14,705 nucleotides of DNA, taken from contig SCQZ01000323.1 of the NCBI GenBank assembly GCA_004299665.1, forward strand, positions 1 to 14,705, given 5' to 3'. The position numbers were made by a program, and so were the translations under genes. This document shows positions 13,528 to 14,705 of the stretch, in pieces. Numbering within the stretch: position 1 is the stretch's first letter; each line of letters opens with the position of its first letter. A model generated the notes under the pieces. The model was not told the DNA's origin. It saw only the letters and a list, made by a program, of their open reading frames with translations, and ran no database searches. Source of the stretch: Jatrophihabitans sp. Lineage in GTDB: Bacteria; Actinomycetota; Actinomycetes; Mycobacteriales; Jatrophihabitantaceae.

Positions 13528-14705
13528 GTGCTCGAACGTATTGCATGTCCTGCCGACCTGCGTGGCCTGGACCGTGAGGAGTTGGCGGTGTTGGCGGCGG
13601 AGATCAGGGATCTGGTGGTGGGGACGGTGGCGCGCACGGGTGGTCATCTGGGGCCGAATCTGGGTGCGGTGGAGTTGACGTTGGCGTTGCATCGGGTGTT
13701 CGACTCGCCGTCGGAGCCGATTTTGTGGGATGTGGGGCATCAGGCGTATCCGCACAAGATTGTGACGGGTCGGGCGGGGGTGTTCGGGTCGTTGCGGCAG
13801 ACGGGGGGGTTGTCGGGGTATCCGAACCGCGCGGAGTCCCCGCACGATTGGATCGAGAATTCGCATGCGTCGACGGCGTTGTCGTATGCGGACGGGATGG
13901 CGAAGGCGTTCGCGATCCGCGGTGAGCGCCGGCCGGTGGTGGCGGTGGTGGGCGATGGTGCGTTGACGGGCGGGATGTGTTGGGAGGCGTTGAACAACAT
14001 CGCGGCCTCGGACCGCCCGGTGATCGTCGTGGTGAACGACAACGGCCGGTCCTACGCCCCCACCGCAGGCGGCCTGGCCGACCACCTGGCCGCCCTGCGG
14101 CTGCGACCGGGCTACGAGCGCGCGCTCGGCCAGGTCAAGGGCGTGCTCGGCCGGACCCCCGTCGTCGGACCGCCGCTGTACGAGGCCCTGCACGGGTTGA
14201 AGCGTGGTTTGAAGGATGTGTTGGCGCCGCAGGGGATGTTCGAGGATTTGGGGTTGAAGTATCTGGGTCCGGTGGATGGTCATGACATCGCGGCGTTGGA
14301 GTCGGCGTTGCGGCTGGCGCGGGGGTTCGGGGGGCCGGTGCTGGTGCATGTGGTGACGCGGAAGGGGTTCGGGTATGCGCCGGCGGAGGATGATCCGGCC
14401 GATCAGATGCACCAGTCGCCGCCGTTCGATGTGGTGACGGGGCGGGCGTTGCCGCGTGCCGGGCGGCGGTGGACGCAGGTGTTCGGGGAGGAGTTGGTGG
14501 CGGCCGGGGAGGCTCGTGATGATGTGGTGGCGATCACGGCGGCGATGTGTGGGCCGACGGGGTTGTCGGGGTTCGCGGCGCGGTTCCCGGATCGGTGTTT
14601 TGATGTGGGGATCGCGGAGCAGCATGCGGTGGCCTCGGCGGCGGGGTTGGCCAGTGCGGGGTTGCATCCGGTGGTGGCGATCTATGCGTCGTTCTTGAAC
14701 CGGGC
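13528..14705 (+). CDS. dxs: 1-deoxy-D-xylulose-5-phosphate synthase (3' end outside window)
   Basis: This thiamine-diphosphate enzyme condenses pyruvate and glyceraldehyde 3-phosphate, the first and rate-setting step of the MEP isoprenoid pathway. The window holds about 392 residues of an expected 620-650. The cofactor motif starts at GDG (residues 142-144) and closes at N170 in VVNDNGRSYAPTAGG. GGHLGPNLGAVELTLALH and DVGHQAYPHKI carry the usual active-site histidines, and DVGIAEQHAVASAAG lies near residue 370. The gene is divergent from the hopanoid operon, consistent with precursor supply, though it may be the only dxs of the cell. Codon use is odd: TTG, GTG, GCG and GAT dominate on both sides of a 200-base segment (about 13994-14193) that uses C-ending codons and CTG like the rest of the window. 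The GTG start is supported by GAGGAG 7 bases upstream. Confidence 0.96.
   Translation, partial: MLERIACPADLRGLDREELAVLAAEIRDLVVGTVARTGGHLGPNLGAVELTLALHRVFDSPSEPILWDVGHQAYPHKIVTGRAGVFGSLRQTGGLSGYPNRAESPHDWIENSHASTALSYADGMAKAFAIRGERRPVVAVVGDGALTGGMCWEALNNIAASDRPVIVVVNDNGRSYAPTAGGLADHLAALRLRPGYERALGQVKGVLGRTPVVGPPLYEALHGLKRGLKDVLAPQGMFEDLGLKYLGPVDGHDIAALESALRLARGFGGPVLVHVVTRKGFGYAPAEDDPADQMHQSPPFDVVTGRALPRAGRRWTQVFGEELVAAGEARDDVVAITAAMCGPTGLSGFAARFPDRCFDVGIAEQHAVASAAGLASAGLHPVVAIYASFLNR

Noticed and set aside
13321..14667. 448-residue minus-strand open frame opposite dxs
   Set aside because: It is extremely Arg/Pro/His-rich, a product of the G/T-ending codons of dxs read in reverse.

Overview
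This is a high-GC window, probably from a soil or plant-associated actinomycete. G/C-ending codons dominate, GTG starts are frequent, and there are leaderless-looking starts. The protein families also fit: an N-terminally extended MetAP, one actinobacterial-type RNase J, a FliA/WhiG-type sigma factor beside a flgN-like gene, and an hpnC-hpnD-hpnE-shc hopanoid operon. I cannot name the genus; the sigma/FlgN pair recalls motile actinobacterial lineages such as Geodermatophilales relatives, but that is only an impression.

Layout. (1) Positions 1-2643, minus strand: rnj (RNase J) followed 14 bases later by map (methionine aminopeptidase), which runs off the left edge. (2) Positions about 2694-4637, plus strand: a full-length group II intron with an intact reverse transcriptase/maturase, lying in the short gap between rnj and a divergent small membrane-protein gene. 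It separates that gene from its likely promoter. (3) Positions 4640-5570: the 94-residue membrane protein and a DedA-family membrane protein, convergent and overlapping by 35 bases. (4) Positions 5639-7233: a FliA/WhiG-type sigma factor (minus) divergent from a FlgN-like flagellar chaperone (plus), with a possible sigma-28-like promoter and a structured leader between them. No other flagellar gene is present. (5) Positions 7245-13312, minus strand: a tightly packed operon in the order hpnC, hpnD, hpnE, a broken polyprenyl diphosphate synthase, shc, and a short-chain dehydrogenase. (6) From 13528 to the right edge, plus strand: dxs, partial, divergent from the hopanoid operon.

How they work together. 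DXS starts the MEP pathway that makes isoprenoid precursors. HpnC, HpnD and HpnE turn farnesyl diphosphate into squalene via presqualene diphosphate and hydroxysqualene. SHC cyclises squalene to hopene. The prenyl synthase that should supply farnesyl diphosphate survives only as a C-terminal remnant, so the precursor must come from elsewhere in the genome. The terminal SDR overlaps shc and may act on a hopanoid or other lipid.

The most notable observations are the intron and its unusual domain V, the eroded prenyl synthase inside an otherwise intact operon, and the mosaic codon usage of dxs. I saw no CRISPR array, tRNA, rRNA, insertion sequence or defence system. No wholly new system is evident.
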